64,000 bases of DNA, taken from the NCBI GenBank assembly GCA_945643635.1, contig CALZFC010000147.1, positions 1-64,000 of the forward strand. Direction: 5' to 3'. Source of the DNA: Allodiplogaster sudhausi. Taxonomy: Eukaryota; Nematoda; Chromadorea; Rhabditida; Diplogasteridae. Position 1 is the first letter of the stretch. Each line of letters begins with the position of its first letter. Under the pieces are notes generated by a model. The model was not told the DNA's origin. It saw only the letters and a program-made list of their open reading frames with translations, and did not search any database. A program made the translations under genes and the position numbers. Positions 25,921 to 37,967 of this stretch are shown piece after piece.

Positions 25921-26578
25921 GAGAGGGAGAAGGGGAGAGAGAGAGTCATTTAAACTGAGAGAGGGACAGAGAGAAAGAGAAAGATGACAAACCAAGAAGG
26001 GAGTAAACTTCGACTGGGTCGAGCAGATCATCATATTCAGTCAGATGCAACGCCGTTTTCATTGCAGCATCAGTGTCTCCTCAACAATGATAAGAAGAAG
26101 ATGAGTGAGAAAAAGAGAGAGGGCAGAGAGAGAAAGAGTGAGAAAGAGGAAGAAAGAAAGAGGGCAGAGAGAGAAAGAAAGAAAGAGGGCAGAGGGCAGA
26201 TGTGAGAGAAAGAGAGTGATGACCCTTGTATATGTGTTGGTGAGCGAGCATGAAGAAGTGGCAAGCCTCGGCGCCTCTCCAAGCACGGTCGATGATCTTC
26301 GAGTCTTCCAAGCGGACGGCGGCTTCTTCTCTCAGAAGGCCTTTCAGAGTTGCTTGAGCCTGAAAGGAGAGTCTGGCCTGGCCGTCCTTGGCGAGTTGCC
26401 AACTCACGGAAGATTCTGTCTCCTTGGCCTCGGCAGCTGCTCTCGCTTTGCTCTGCTCGTGATGCTCTTCTATGAGAAGAGCACCCAATACGTACAGCTT
26501 CTTCAGACGAAGCAGCTGAGACCCGCGGCGACGCTCATCTTCTGCTATCTAGAGAACGAGCGAGAGAGCGTGAAAGGG

Positions 26579-26627
<49 letters not shown>

Positions 26628-26897
26628 TGGTGAGGGTGAAGACGGAGAAAGATAATGAAGAACGAACAGCGAAGACAATCTTAGCAGCGTCGAGGAACTT
26701 GCCGGCCCTCCGGTAGAGTTGAACAGCAGCCAGACTGCGCTCACTGCTGTCTGCCAACTCAGCAGCATACTTGCCAAGGAGGGAGTCGACATCTCGTAGA
26801 TGGTGAGTACGAGAGAGAGTCACTGCCTGCAAATTAAAGAGGAGAGGTAGAGAAAGAGAGAAATGGATAGAGGCAGGGGAGAGATTGAGAAAGAGAG

Positions 26898-26933
<36 letters not shown>

Positions 26934-29900
26934 AGCAAACCGTTTCCCACTGATTCAGCTGTATGCATATGTCAAGTGCTTTGTTCAGTTCGTCGCACTG
27001 CAATGAACAAGGGGAAATTCACTACAATAGTTTATGGAAGAAAAATAGATAGGAAGGAGATAATGAAAATAACGATTGTAAAGTGAAATCAATCTGACTC
27101 GTAGATAACAAGAGACGGCCTGCTCCCAGATGCCGGCACTTCCGAAACACTCGGCTATCTCCTGAAGGTGTTTGAATTACGAGAAGTGGCAGAGAATGAG
27201 AGGGTCCAGAGAAACAGACAACGAGGAGAGGATGAGCATCCGGCAGCTTATGGGCTATTTTCTCCAGAAGATCGTGGTCATCCAGGACACGGGCACAATG
27301 GAGAGCTTCCTTCCACGCACCACACATCTCGTAGTAGTGGGCTGCCCGGGACCTGAGAAGGAGGGAGACAGGAGAGAGAGATTGAGAGAGAAAGAGAAAG
27401 AGGAGGGAGAGAGAGATATCGAGAGAGAGAGAGAGAAAGAGAGAGAGATGGAGAAAGCGAAGGAGAGAGGGAATGGAAAATGAATGGGGGGAGATAAGAC
27501 TAGAAGCATGAAGGCAGCGTAACCACTGCAGTCGTTCCGCGTGGTAGTCTCCCACTTGTTTTGCTGTTTCTTTCCTCAATTCATCATCTCCGATGTGATC
27601 CCTCTCGATGACTTTCATCATTAATATCCAATCATTCACTTTCCGAAGAGTATCGATCATGAGATCTCTGAAGGAGAGTGCAATGGAGAAAGAGAGATAG
27701 AGAGGAAGAGAGAAAGAGAGAAAGAGAGAAAGAGAGAGGAACCTGCGATCCGCCTTTCGATAGATTGCCACGGCTTCTTCGATGTTTCCAAGATGGACAG
27801 CGACCTCAGCTCTCTTGAGATCGGGTTCCTGCAGAGAAGAACAGTCGAGGGTCTTCCTTCAGTGAACTAGCCTGGATGTTGTTGAGTTTCTTGCAGAAAT
27901 GAATGCCCGCGTAGTCTTTGAGCATGACAAAAGCGTGTTCGGCAGCAGAGAGATTGAGTCTGCGAAGGGAGTTCTCAGCCAGGAGCGCCCAGAGTCTCCG
28001 ATGTGGATTCCTCTCGATGTACGCAACGGCGTCTTCCACTGAGGAACTTCTCTCCAGAATCGCTTGCGCTTCTCTCAACGCCTGCAGTAAATAACTCGTT
28101 TGCACTAAAACATACACATATACTAAAATAAAGAAAGTCAACTTTGATTTCAATATCGATGACGAATTTGCGGTCAGGATGATCCTTGTAGTGCATGAAG
28201 TTGTCAACGAGCACCGTCCTCACTGTCAAACCACGGAAGCGGCAGATGTAACTGAAGCAGTTTCACTCTTTCAGTCACATCTACATATATTGCTATTCTG
28301 AAGAATCTACTTCTTGAATGAGACACAGAAAGATAAGAAGAATTAGATTGGGGCTGACCCGGCAGAAATCACCCCCTCCTCGGCGTCCCCTCCGATGTGA
28401 AAAACAACCATCTTCGCTTTCTCCATTGTTGCTATACTGTCTTCGCTCTCCTAAGAAAGTTATCTCTCGTTTTCTCTCGCTCTCTCTTTCTCTCTCTATT
28501 TCATTCTCTCTCTATTTAATTCTCTCTATTTCTCTATTTCTCTCTTTAATTCGCTCTCTCTTTTCTCTCTCTCTCAATTTCTCTCTTTCGATTTCTCTCT
28601 CACTCATTGTCAGCTGGACCACCACCAACCGAGTCCCACATGAAATTCCAGATTTCCTTTCGATCTTCGCCGGGCATTGGCTCCGCTTTGTCTTCCTTCA
28701 TTTCATAAAATTTGAGTGTCGCCTTATTCGTGAGGATCGCGAGACGTCTGAAAAGACTTTGATGAATGAAAGAAAATGGTCATTCTGTGTTCTGACTTGT
28801 ATGAACAATTCAGTTGCATCTTCTCTGCACCGGCCACGACCACGTATTTGGCAAGAAGGGAGCCATCCGACACACTTATCTTGTACAGGCAGCCAGAGTC
28901 GCAGGCCTGCAAATTGTACTCATGAGGAAGACAAGCGATAAACTAAGAGAGACGGGCAGAGAGTGGGTCAGAGAGTGGGCCAGAGAAGAGGTCTGAGAGT
29001 GGGTCAGAGAGTGTAAGTTAGTGAGAGGGTCAGAGAAGGGGACAGAGAGAGTGAGATCAAGGATAGCGTGAGAAAGGGTGCTAGAGTAACAGAGAAATAT
29101 GCAAACCGCGAGGAAGAAGGAATCTCCCATGCAGATAGCACAGATGCAGTCGACTCCTTTCTACAAAGGAAATGAATTCATTGTGAATTGGTATTCTTTT
29201 CTGGCTGATCTTCGACTCGTTTCATTGTAACCTTTCTCCGGATGCTTGTCAGATCGTCTGCATGGATGACACTCTCAAGATAGTAGACACTCAACAACAT
29301 ACTTTTAAATGTATTCACACAGGGGGATCTCTTACAAAATAATATATGAATAAGTGAAACCCGTCCAGATCGGGACGTGAATTGGCAGATCGAATGTTGA
29401 TGTCAACCCGGCGAGGAAGAACAAAGTGCCAGATGAAGAAAGACTCGCTTCCTTCATTTTCATTCATTCCTTTTCTCTTCCTCTTTATATTCTCTATTTC
29501 TTGCCTCTTTTTACCATCTCACTCTCTCTCCTCCCTTTCTCTCTCCTTGTCACTCTTTCTCTCTCTTGATCTCTCTCTCTCCTACGCTCTCAAAGTGATA
29601 TTAAACCTGCAATGACAACGCAGTTCGCATTCATCGCAACGAATCGTGGGTCTACGTCGATGTGCTAAAAGGGACTTGGAATCAGAGGAAGAATTAAATG
29701 AGAAATAAAAAAGGAGCAAGGACATGGAATACATAAAGAAACCTTGAAGTCGATATGCGTGCCGATTCCGTTGCAGAGCTGAGCCAGGTACTGTAAGGGC
29801 GAGACGGAATTTGTATACTCAATATTTCTCTCTCTCTCTTTCTCCTTCACTCTTATTCTCTCGCTCACTCTTTTTCTCTCGGTCTCTAACCGCCCCAGCA

Positions 29901-30369
29901 GAGTCATCGCTCTTGCTAACGAGAAGGCAGTATTCGTCGAATGAAGCAATGGCAGCCAATCCACGAACCATCTTTGGATATCTCTGAAATAGAAGAGAAA
30001 GTGAGGAAGCAGATGAAGATGCCTGAACCTCCTGAAGTCTTGTCTCATAGAAGATGACCTTGAACTCGTCGGGCCTCTCTCTCTCGAATGCGTACACCAC
30101 TGTGTGGGCGCAGTAGCCCCACTGAACAGAAGAAGAAGACTAAGAGTGAGAGGAAGGAAGAGAGGAACCAGGTACTCCGGCCGGATGTTCGCGTAGTAGA
30201 CTGCGTTGTCCATGGCGAATGCCATCTTAAGTCCGGTCGGGTCCCAGCAGCAGTCCACGAGGGCGTTCCCTTGCACTTTGATCTGCCGCAGCTTCTACAA
30301 ACTTCTTCTCTTATTCTACATTTAAAAAATAATATGTATATATATGTATATATACATATTATTTTTTAA

Positions 30370-30407
<38 letters not shown>

Positions 30408-33361
30408 TTAATCTTTTAAATTTCAGTTTTTTTATGTAAACTTTCTAAATTACCTGCCCAAACGATGAGAAGAGAACGGCAATACATTTATCGGGAACCG
30501 AGAGATTCGTCTCTTCACCACAAATGGCGAAGAATCCACCAGAAGGACTCCAGGAAGCAGATGAGATCGTGACAGCGGGAAGACGAACAACCACGGGACC
30601 TGAAAAGAAGAGTGAAGAGAGGGAGAGAGGGAGGGAGAGAGAGGATGGAAAGAAGAGTGAATAGGGGAGAGAGGATGGAAAGCGCCCACTCGTGTCCTGC
30701 TCATTTCTCATCAGTTGCAGAACTCCATGCGCGTAAGCAATCAAAATTCGCGGACGATGATCGTAACGGACCTGGAAGGAGAAAGAGAGAGTCAACCGCA
30801 GGCAGGGCAGAGAATGAAAGGGAGTCAGCCGCAGGCAGGGCAGAGAATGAAAGAGAGTCAGCCGCAGGCAGGGCAGAGAATGAAAGAGAGTCAGCCGCAG
30901 GCAGGGCAGAGAATGAAAGAGAGTCAGCCGCAGGCAGGGCAGAGAATGAAAGAGAGTCAGCCGCAGGCAGGGCAGAGAATGAAAGAGAGTCAGCCGCAGG
31001 CAGGGCAGAGAATGAAAGAGAGTCAGCCGCAGGCAGGGCAGAGAATGAAAGAGCCGCAGGCAGGGCAGAGAATGAAAGAGAGTCAGCCGCAGGCAGGGCA
31101 GAGAATGAAAGAGAGTCAGCCGCAGGCAGGGCAGAGAATGAAAGAGAGTCAGCCGCAGGCAGGGCAGAGAATGAAAGAGAGTCAGCCGAAGGCAGGGCAG
31201 AGAATGAAAGAGAGTCAGCCGCAGGCAGGGCAGAGAATGAAAGAGAGTCAGCCGCAGGCAGGGCAGAGAATGAAAGAGAGTCAGCCGCAGGCAGGGCAGA
31301 GAATGAAAGAGAGTCAGCCGCAGGCAGGGCAGAGAATGACATAACCTCATTCGCATTTTCACTCCCAGACATCGAATGCATCAACACACGTTGGGCATCC
31401 TCACTCTGCTGCTGTCTCCCCATTCCTAATCCACGACCCTCTAGACGACGTCGCTCATCATCTGCTGAATCGGATTTATTGATCAAAGACAGTGAGAGAG
31501 AGAGAAATAGAGTAGAGATAGAGAGTGACAGAGATTTAGAGAAAGAGAGAAATAGGTAGAGAGTGATAGAGAGCGAGAGGGTGAAGACAAGAGAGATAGT
31601 TAGAGATAGCGAGTGACAGAGATTTTGAGGGAGAGAAATAGATAGAGAGTGATAGAAAGCGAGAGGGTGAAGACATGTCAGGAAGGAAGAGGAAGAGGAT
31701 TAAGGGGAGTATGAACCGGCAGAGAGATTGAGGGCCTTTGCAGCTGGAGCAAACCATTTGATGGCAACAATGGTCTCCTTCCTCGAGTCTACAACTAACT
31801 CCTCTTTTCTCCCTGAAATATACATACTACTACATACAAATTCTGTGTTTTACTCATTGGAAATTCGTACAAAAGTAACCGTAAGACCTTCTCAAGTAGG
31901 TCATTCTCATGCAATTAACTGAAAATAGCAAGCGATTTGATGAAGCGAAAAGCACATAGTTTTTGGTCTATGAACGGAAGTCTGCAGTAGACAGTGACCT
32001 ACTTGAGGGGCCGTCCTCGAAAAACTCACTTGCGAGCGCCGCTTCCAATTCTACAGTCTCCAGGCACACCATTAACAGCTTCACCTGGAAGAAAGCAAGG
32101 GTCAAGTGAGAATAGACTGTGTCAAAACAAAGAATTGATTTGCCTGACCACAAAGTTGCCGGCATAATCGTATGCGTGGACTTCTCCGTCGCTGAGACCA
32201 ACCAGGAGAAGCAACCCATCGGGAGACCACTGAGCAAGGCAGAATGATGGAGGGAAAGGGAGGGAGGGAGAGAACTAACGGCACAGCCTCCAAGCAACTC
32301 ATGGGGCACATCCTTGTTCCACACTCGAGTTCCGTCGTGGGTTCCGACGATGAGTTGGCCTGGAAGAATCGAAGGGGAAGAGAGGATGGAAGAGAAGGCA
32401 CTTCAAGCTACTCATTACCATCGTGGTATGCTATGCAAATTTTAGTGCCGTCTTTGCTCCAATCCATTCCCACCACATAACTCTGCTGTCTGCAAATTCA
32501 CTCAATATTAAAGTGATCTTCGTCTTTATCCTCTCTCTCTTCTTTTCATCTCTTACGCTCTCTCTTATCTCTCTCCTTCTACGCTCTCTTACTCCCTCTT
32601 CCCCTGACCTGTTGTTGACCATCTCTTCGTACCACCTCTCGTTACTGTAAGCCCAGACAATGATGACTCCATTGGAATCTGAGGACGTGAGCTTTTGCAG
32701 AGCCTCGTTCCATGCAACGCATTGCACTTCAGCTGATGCTGAAAGAGAGTGACAATGAGTGAGAGAGAGTAATATTTTTCACAGAGATTTAGGAATTTAA
32801 AATAGAATATGTTAAGCTGAGATACTGTAGTGTCCTTCAAGCTGTTGGTTTGAGCTCATGTTGCTCGGACTGACAAGGCCAGCGACATCTCGGCCTAAAA
32901 TATATAAGAATTCCTTAGCTTGTAACATTATACATGTATATACACACGTACATATGTATGTATGAACACACATATATATACATAGATACATGCATTTATG
33001 CACGAAATGTGTACAATTTTATCTTCTCCAAAGTATAAGAACGGCAATTTCTTAATAGAAATGAAATGTAGAAATGGAAGAGTGCCTTGATGAATGCCAT
33101 CAACTGGAGTTGTCATAAGCAGTCGCAGTTGTCCCTTTGTGCCCCCTGCCACTAAGTGCCCCGTGTTCTGATTCCATGCCACGCATTGGAACATTGTGTC
33201 ATCCGGAATGTTAATCTGAGCATAACATACTATTTTTGGAAGATATTTTCATGCGAAATCTAAATTAAAATTTTCGGGAGAGATGAAGAAACCTTTTTGG
33301 AGAAGTAGATCCACAGTCCTCTGATACTGGAATCCTCGATATATGGCCTGATCGCCTGCAT
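25328..33361 (-). CDS. WDR35: Intraflagellar transport protein WDR35/IFT121
   Basis: This encodes the IFT-A core subunit WDR35/IFT121 (C. elegans ifta-1), needed for retrograde transport and membrane-protein entry in cilia. The start ATG at 33361 gives a short leader and then IYFSKK, matching the family's N-terminus. Beta-propeller repeats follow, including [34 protein letters not shown] and ANIRPEYL. Next come the TPR-like helical repeats ([59 protein letters not shown]). The C-terminus has cysteine pairs CPNC/CHNC and then CPSC/CPLCH, as in the family's zinc-binding tail, and stops at 25328. All parts lie in order over 37 exons with no break, so it looks intact. Two introns appear to start with GC. 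Many introns hold GA/CT microsatellites, one holds a 33-base minisatellite, and another holds AT hairpins. Confidence 0.95.
30324..30405. repeat. AT-rich palindrome plus (AT)n tract in a WDR35 intron
   Basis: Bases 30324-30367 form a 44-base palindrome that is perfect except at its two central bases (arms start AAAAAATAATATG). An AT dinucleotide run follows, itself flanked by AAGAAT and ATTCTT, so it can also fold back. It lies in the intron between the exons ending at 30294 and starting at 30454, and would form a cruciform or RNA hairpin. Confidence 0.9.
30786..31340. repeat. 33-bp minisatellite in a WDR35 intron
   Basis: About 17 copies of a 33-base unit (core GCAGGCAGGGCAGAGAATGA on the plus strand) fill nearly the whole intron between the exons at 31346-31464 and 30690-30771. 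One copy near 31050 is six bases short, and one near 31187 has CCGAAGG for CCGCAGG. Since 33 is divisible by three, several frames stay open on both strands and give spurious 200-300-residue ORFs. On the sense (minus) strand each unit has GGCTGAC, close to a branch-point consensus, but no pyrimidine-AG acceptor. Confidence 0.95.
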
Positions 33362-34055
33362 CTTTGCGTAGAGGGGAAAGAATGAGCAGGCTCAGGGCAT
33401 CGCGAGGAGAGCGCGTCGTTGCCATGGTTATGTCTTTTCCTTTCTTTCCTTTCTCCTTTTCCTTTTCCCCATCCACATCACTCATTACTACACGTACACA
33501 ATTAAATAGGCTATTCATTCTTTATCCGAAAATATCGTCACCATATGCTCAAACATAAGAACTATGTACAACTTCTTGGAATTGTACTTCAATGACGGGC
33601 GAAATACTTTGCACGTAAAGCCCGAATTTGAGTCCCAGAACACAACAAAAGTTAAGCAAACAAAGGCGCTCTGTAAATACAAGATGATTAAAAAAAGATG
33701 GATGATCCTTTGGTACAAACGAACAGATGACTGTCGTCATAAACTCGAGTTTAGTGGATTTCACCCCTTCTCCGCTTTCTTTTCCCCCGTTTCAGTCGAC
33801 AAGCTATGTACTTCTTATTTACAGAAAGCGATAGAGAGGAGGCGGATGAATGGGGAAGTGGAAGGAGGTTTCAACTAACCACACTAACAGTTTAACAACT
33901 CCGAGGGCAAGGAAGGCAACAAAGTTCAATACTTTTGGGTGAGAAGGACTGAAAAGACAACTGGCAAGAGAAAAATTAAGAGAAAATGAGAGTTGAAAAG
34001 ACTGAGGAATTCCTTAATGACCGGACATAAGTGAGGGGAGAATAACTGTGTGCTA
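33362..34055. other. Spacer between WDR35 and the BTB gene
   Basis: This gap separates two minus-strand genes. It is AT-moderate and free of microsatellites. The open frames in it look like chance: they have no domain and no splice pattern. It should hold the BTB gene's 3' UTR and the WDR35 promoter. Nothing more specific is visible. Confidence 0.5.
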
Positions 34056-34808
34056 TCACTCCCATTCCAACTCGACGATATTCTTCCGCAATTCAATAAG
34101 CATTCGAGTACCGTATCCAGAGGGACACGAACACTTCTGTGAGTCACGCTTGCAGAGGGTCTCAAACGATGATCTTTCTCACTTTTCAAATATAAATCTA
34201 GAGTTAAAAGAAGGAAATGGACGATGTAAAAAAATTGGGCAACGAAAGGAAGATATAAAGGTATAGAGAACATGTGAAAGGGAAAGATAGAGATAAAGAG
34301 AGAGAGAAAATGTGAAAGAGAGTGAGAGAGAGAATGTGAAAAAGAGTAAAAGAGATAAATAGAGAATGTGAAAGAGAGGGAGAGAGGGAAAGAGAGCGAG
34401 AGAGAGAGAAGCTGAAAAAGAGAACACCTCTCGTACCCGATGACATCCATCGCACTTCGCAGCATCTAAGACTGCCTTGCACTCATCGCAGACATCTCTC
34501 CGCCATCTTCAAGCAGTCATCTTAGACCCTCGACATCCCGAAACGAGATTGTCATTGTGGATTCAACTTGTGTTCAAATACATTTATTATCTCGAAAGCT
34601 CTGTGAATGCCATTATGCCAAAAGAAGTTTTCCTTTCAGTTCCTACCGAATGCGATTTCGTTCCATCTTCAAATAGTGGCCATTCATTCCCTCCACTTCT
34701 CGCAACTGGCCAAGGTTCAGATTCGTCCCGATCACTGCACCATACAGCTGTAACAAAGGAAGAGAGAGACAGAGAACGAGAGTGTAAGAGAGGGGAGAAT
34801 AGATTGGT

Positions 34809-34845
<37 letters not shown>

Positions 34846-34965
34846 GAGACTAAGAGAGGGGAGAATAGACTGGTAGAGATACAGAGAGAGAGAGAGGTGT
34901 GAACTCTTCAACGACCAGAGTACACTCTCAGAGAGATGGAAGACTAAAGAGAGAAGATAGAGAGA

Positions 34966-35007
<42 letters not shown>

Positions 35008-35506
35008 TGGGCAAACAATTTTCTTTAAGGTTCAGACCTGAGCGGGAAGGAAACGCGAAAGTTTGAGTCGATTGAATGTGGGTTTTTCCTCGTCAGCGAG
35101 TCTTCGAACCAAAGCAACGACGGGAGAGCGGGAAACATGGAATTCATTGCAGGCCAGCAGAAGGGTCAACACTTCGTCTGCTTTCATTCTCCTAAGCCAG
35201 TCTTTTACATCATAATGCTAGAAGTCAGAGGAAGAATGTTAGAATCCTCTTTCATTTTAAGAATATGTCTGAACGAAGAAACTAACGACAGGTTAGTGGA
35301 CTCGACAAAATTCTCGCAGGCTTCGATCAGTTGAGATACCTGATATTTCCTTCCAAGTCGGAGAACCGTTGAGAAATTCCGTACTAAAAGTTCAAAGCAC
35401 GGTGGAAAAGGTAAATGAGATAATGAGATCAACAGTGAGAAATGTATACAAAAACAATTGATAGATAAAAAGAAAGCAAGATGCAAAGAGTGATTGACAG
35501 AGAGTG

Positions 35507-35549
<43 letters not shown>

Positions 35550-36006
35550 AAAAATAGTAATGAAATAAAAGTGAGGTAATGAAGGAACCGTTGATAAGTT
35601 TGTTGTCCTGAATGGCGCGGAGGAAGACGTCGACATCTTCACTCTTCTCGTCTACAATCTCCCTCGAGAGTTCTCTTCCATTCTCGAAGTCCTAGAGATC
35701 AAAGATCAACATCTGATTGGGAGAAGAACGGAGACAAACAATGAGTTCTTGGCTTCTTGCCAAACAACACAGTAAACTGTTAACCTTCCCAAAGCACATA
35801 ATCGAGAAGATTGGAGACATTCGACGAAGACTCTCTGAATCTATCAGGAAGGTCTCCTTTTGTACCAGAATCTTGAAGGGTCGTTCGAGTTGAGAGGAAG
35901 AAGAGGGAGAGGAGGGAGACGGGGAAGGCGAGAGAGTGGAGGGAGAGAGGAGAGTGTCCGAGTCTGGCAGACAGGTAGGCATCTCCAGAGAGAGAACGTC
36001 AGTCAT
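34056..36006 (-). CDS. BTB-domain protein with cysteine-rich C-terminus
   Basis: The start at 36006 (MTDVLSLEMP) leads into a Ser/Pro-rich stretch and then a BTB/POZ-like fold: PFKILVQKETFLIDSESL, DVDVFLRAIQDN and VLRLGRKYQVSQLIEACENF. BTB domains mediate dimerisation or Cullin-3 binding. A helical segment follows (VKDWLRRMKADEVLTLLLAC). The last exons give paired cysteines with spacing C-x2-C-x8-C-x2-C-x3-C-x-C, a likely zinc site, and a stop at 34056. Exons placed: 35785-36006, 35589-35691, one from 35383 downward, one ending at 35038, 34647-34747, 34437-34506, 34056-34136. The border near 35300 is unsure. Worms have many BTB genes, and I cannot assign an orthologue or substrate. Confidence 0.8.
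34805..35003. repeat. GA microsatellite cluster in a BTB-gene intron
   Basis: Two GA-rich blocks (about 34815-34840 and 34970-35001) are linked by an imperfect duplication containing GAGAATAGA-TGGTAGAGA. They lie in the intron between the exons ending at 35038 and starting at 34747, so the sense strand reads CT. Confidence 0.85.
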
Positions 36007-36820
36007 ATCAGCTGATAAGATGTATATTCGTATGCATCAATTCCCATATTCCCAAACTAGTGAAAATACTTGGGGGAAAACGCTGAATTTAGGCATTGAA
36101 AAGAGAGAAAGGTGGGAAGGAAAGCGTGAGAGGAGGGAACGGAAAGAGTAAGATTGAAGTGGATGGCATGTATGCATGCACGCAGAGCCATGAATTTAGA
36201 TGAGTGCCAAAACCACCGACGAGAAAAATGACAGAACAAGAAGAGAGGAGGGTGAGAAAAAAGAGGAGTGGAGGAAGGTATATGGATGGGTCAGGAAGTA
36301 ATGGAAAGAAAAAGCATGAAAAGATAGAGGAGCAGAGAGCAGACGATGGTTGAGTAGGCCGGCGAAGTAGAAGACGATGAAGCATCGCGCGGAGGAGCAG
36401 ATAAAGGACAGAGAGGACTCTCTCTACCTCTTTCCACTCTCTCTCCCGCTCTCTCTCTCTACTCTCTCTTTCTCTTCCACATTCTCTCTCTCTCTCTCTC
36501 TCTCGTCCTCTTCTTACTCTCTCTATCGCTCCCTCTTCGTCTCTCTCTCTCCTCTTTTCCTCTTTCTCTCGTCCCCTCTCCTCTCTTCACACACTCGCTA
36601 GCTACTCTCATTCTTCTCTGTTTCTCGAATACCAGTCGGAAAACATTGAATGCCCTTGGTTCGTGGATATGGAGAAAGGATCACCACTGACGCCATTCAA
36701 TCACACGTGTGAAGAGACGTAAAACTGTGAAGGAAAACGAGTGAGGAAGATGAGTTTGCACCGCCAAGATGAAAGGGAGGGGGTAAAGGGGAAAGAGAAA
36801 GAACAGATGGAGAGAGAGTG

Positions 36821-36864
<44 letters not shown>

Positions 36865-37967
36865 GGAAGAGACTGAATAAATCTACTTTAAGCGCTCCTT
36901 TCAACTGATTTGCAATACTTCAAGTGCCAACATAAGAGAATGAAACAAGTGAGGGAAGGGAGGCTGTTGCCGTTGTAAGAGACAATCTGCCCTGCAACTC
37001 CTCGCCTCTCTCTCTTCTTCACTCTACTCTCGTTCTCGTCATTTCATCATATTTCTGCCGCTTCTTTGCGACTTAGCCTAGGAGTAAGCACCTACTACCA
37101 CAATACTAGCTACGTAAGCAGAAAGATAGTTTGAAGGAAGATAGCAGATACTGAGACCAGAACAGAAGTGAGAGACAGGGAGTGGAAAGAGGATGAGAGA
37201 CGGAAGAGAGAGAGGGAGAACGGATGAGTGAAGGAAAGCTTGTATCAGCAAAGCACCGAAATCGTAATGAATTCAAACTAGAGGGCTGCAGTAGGAGTCA
37301 GCAATGGCTGTTGACCAGAAGATAAGCTGATAAGGACGGAAAGAGGGAATCTCTCCTCCGAGACATCATGGAAATCGAGAGTATTCAGACCTACCAGATA
37401 TCATTGAATAACGAAGACAAAAGAGAGGCAGACGACTTCTGAGAAACGCCTCCCACCACTGATCAGTGATGGAGAAAGCACTGAATATCCCATGACTCTT
37501 GGCACTCAGCGGCCAGTTCATGTGACTGGGTCTGCCCAATGAAAGAATGAAATGAATACTGGGGACGAGAAGGCGCAACAGCAACTTCAGGACAATTCCC
37601 TCACATATTCTGACGAAGGGTAACCTTCGAAACAAAACAAAACTGAAATCGGTACACTCGAACCCCGAAACGAAGATAGCTGAGCCGGCCAGAGCAGCCT
37701 CAGTGCTATTCGCAGTAAAGTCAGCTGGCGACCAGGAGGGTAGCCATTCATTCAGATACAAAACATTCGAGGGAATGGATGAAGAATCTCCGAACCCCCT
37801 CCCAGCATCGTTACTATCGCCTCCATGGTTTATTGAAATGACAACGAGTTTCACCCATCGCCTTTTCATTATTCATAGTTCTGACCGCAGATCTCAAGGG
37901 TGTTCCTTTATCGGATAGGGAATCTACTTTACAACTGTCCTGTGCACTAAGAATGTTGCGGAGGAGT
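36007..37967. other. Intergenic region, no supported gene
   Basis: This 2-kb gap lies between the BTB start and the UQCRQ stop. It holds a CT block at 36420-36590 and a GA block at 36805-36862. A minus-strand open frame of 167 codons at 37366-37869 is the longest here, but it has no start context, domain or intron pattern that I recognise, so I do not call it a gene. The BTB promoter and the UQCRQ 3' UTR should lie within. Confidence 0.5.

Larger units (their letters stand above)
25328..33361 (-). other. WDR35: Exon map of WDR35
   Basis: Exons placed by eye, in coding order: 33293-33361, 33086-33215, 32826-32894, 32609-32738, 32419-32489, 32280-32359, 32149-32229, 32030-32084, 31717-31788, 31346-31464, 30690-30771, 30454-30599, 30169-30294, 30029-30121, 29891-29983, 29743-29790, 29607-29664, 29336-29451, 29232-29273, 29107-29160, 28797-28906, 28604-28747, 28359-28436, 28143-28251, 27872-28081, 27743-27828, 27524-27667, 27223-27352, 27099-27161, 26941-26997, 26668-26826, 26408-26548, 26224-26359, 25993-26076, 25719-25848, 25571-25705, 25328-25486. 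Borders follow frame continuity and family similarity and may be off by a few bases. The GC donors follow exons 2 and 25. Confidence 0.75.

Noticed and set aside
30445..31559. Long repetitive proteins on both strands (200-315 residues)
   Set aside because: They are translations of the 33-base minisatellite inside a WDR35 intron; flanking WDR35 exons fit the family only when the repeat is spliced out.
32940..33000. TATA/CATA-rich stretch as a regulatory element
   Set aside because: It lies in a WDR35 intron and looks like simple ACATATAT slippage sequence.
37366..37869. 167-residue minus-strand open frame
   Set aside because: No domain, splice pattern or convincing start context; it could be chance in a 2-kb spacer. 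Transcript data would be needed to call it.
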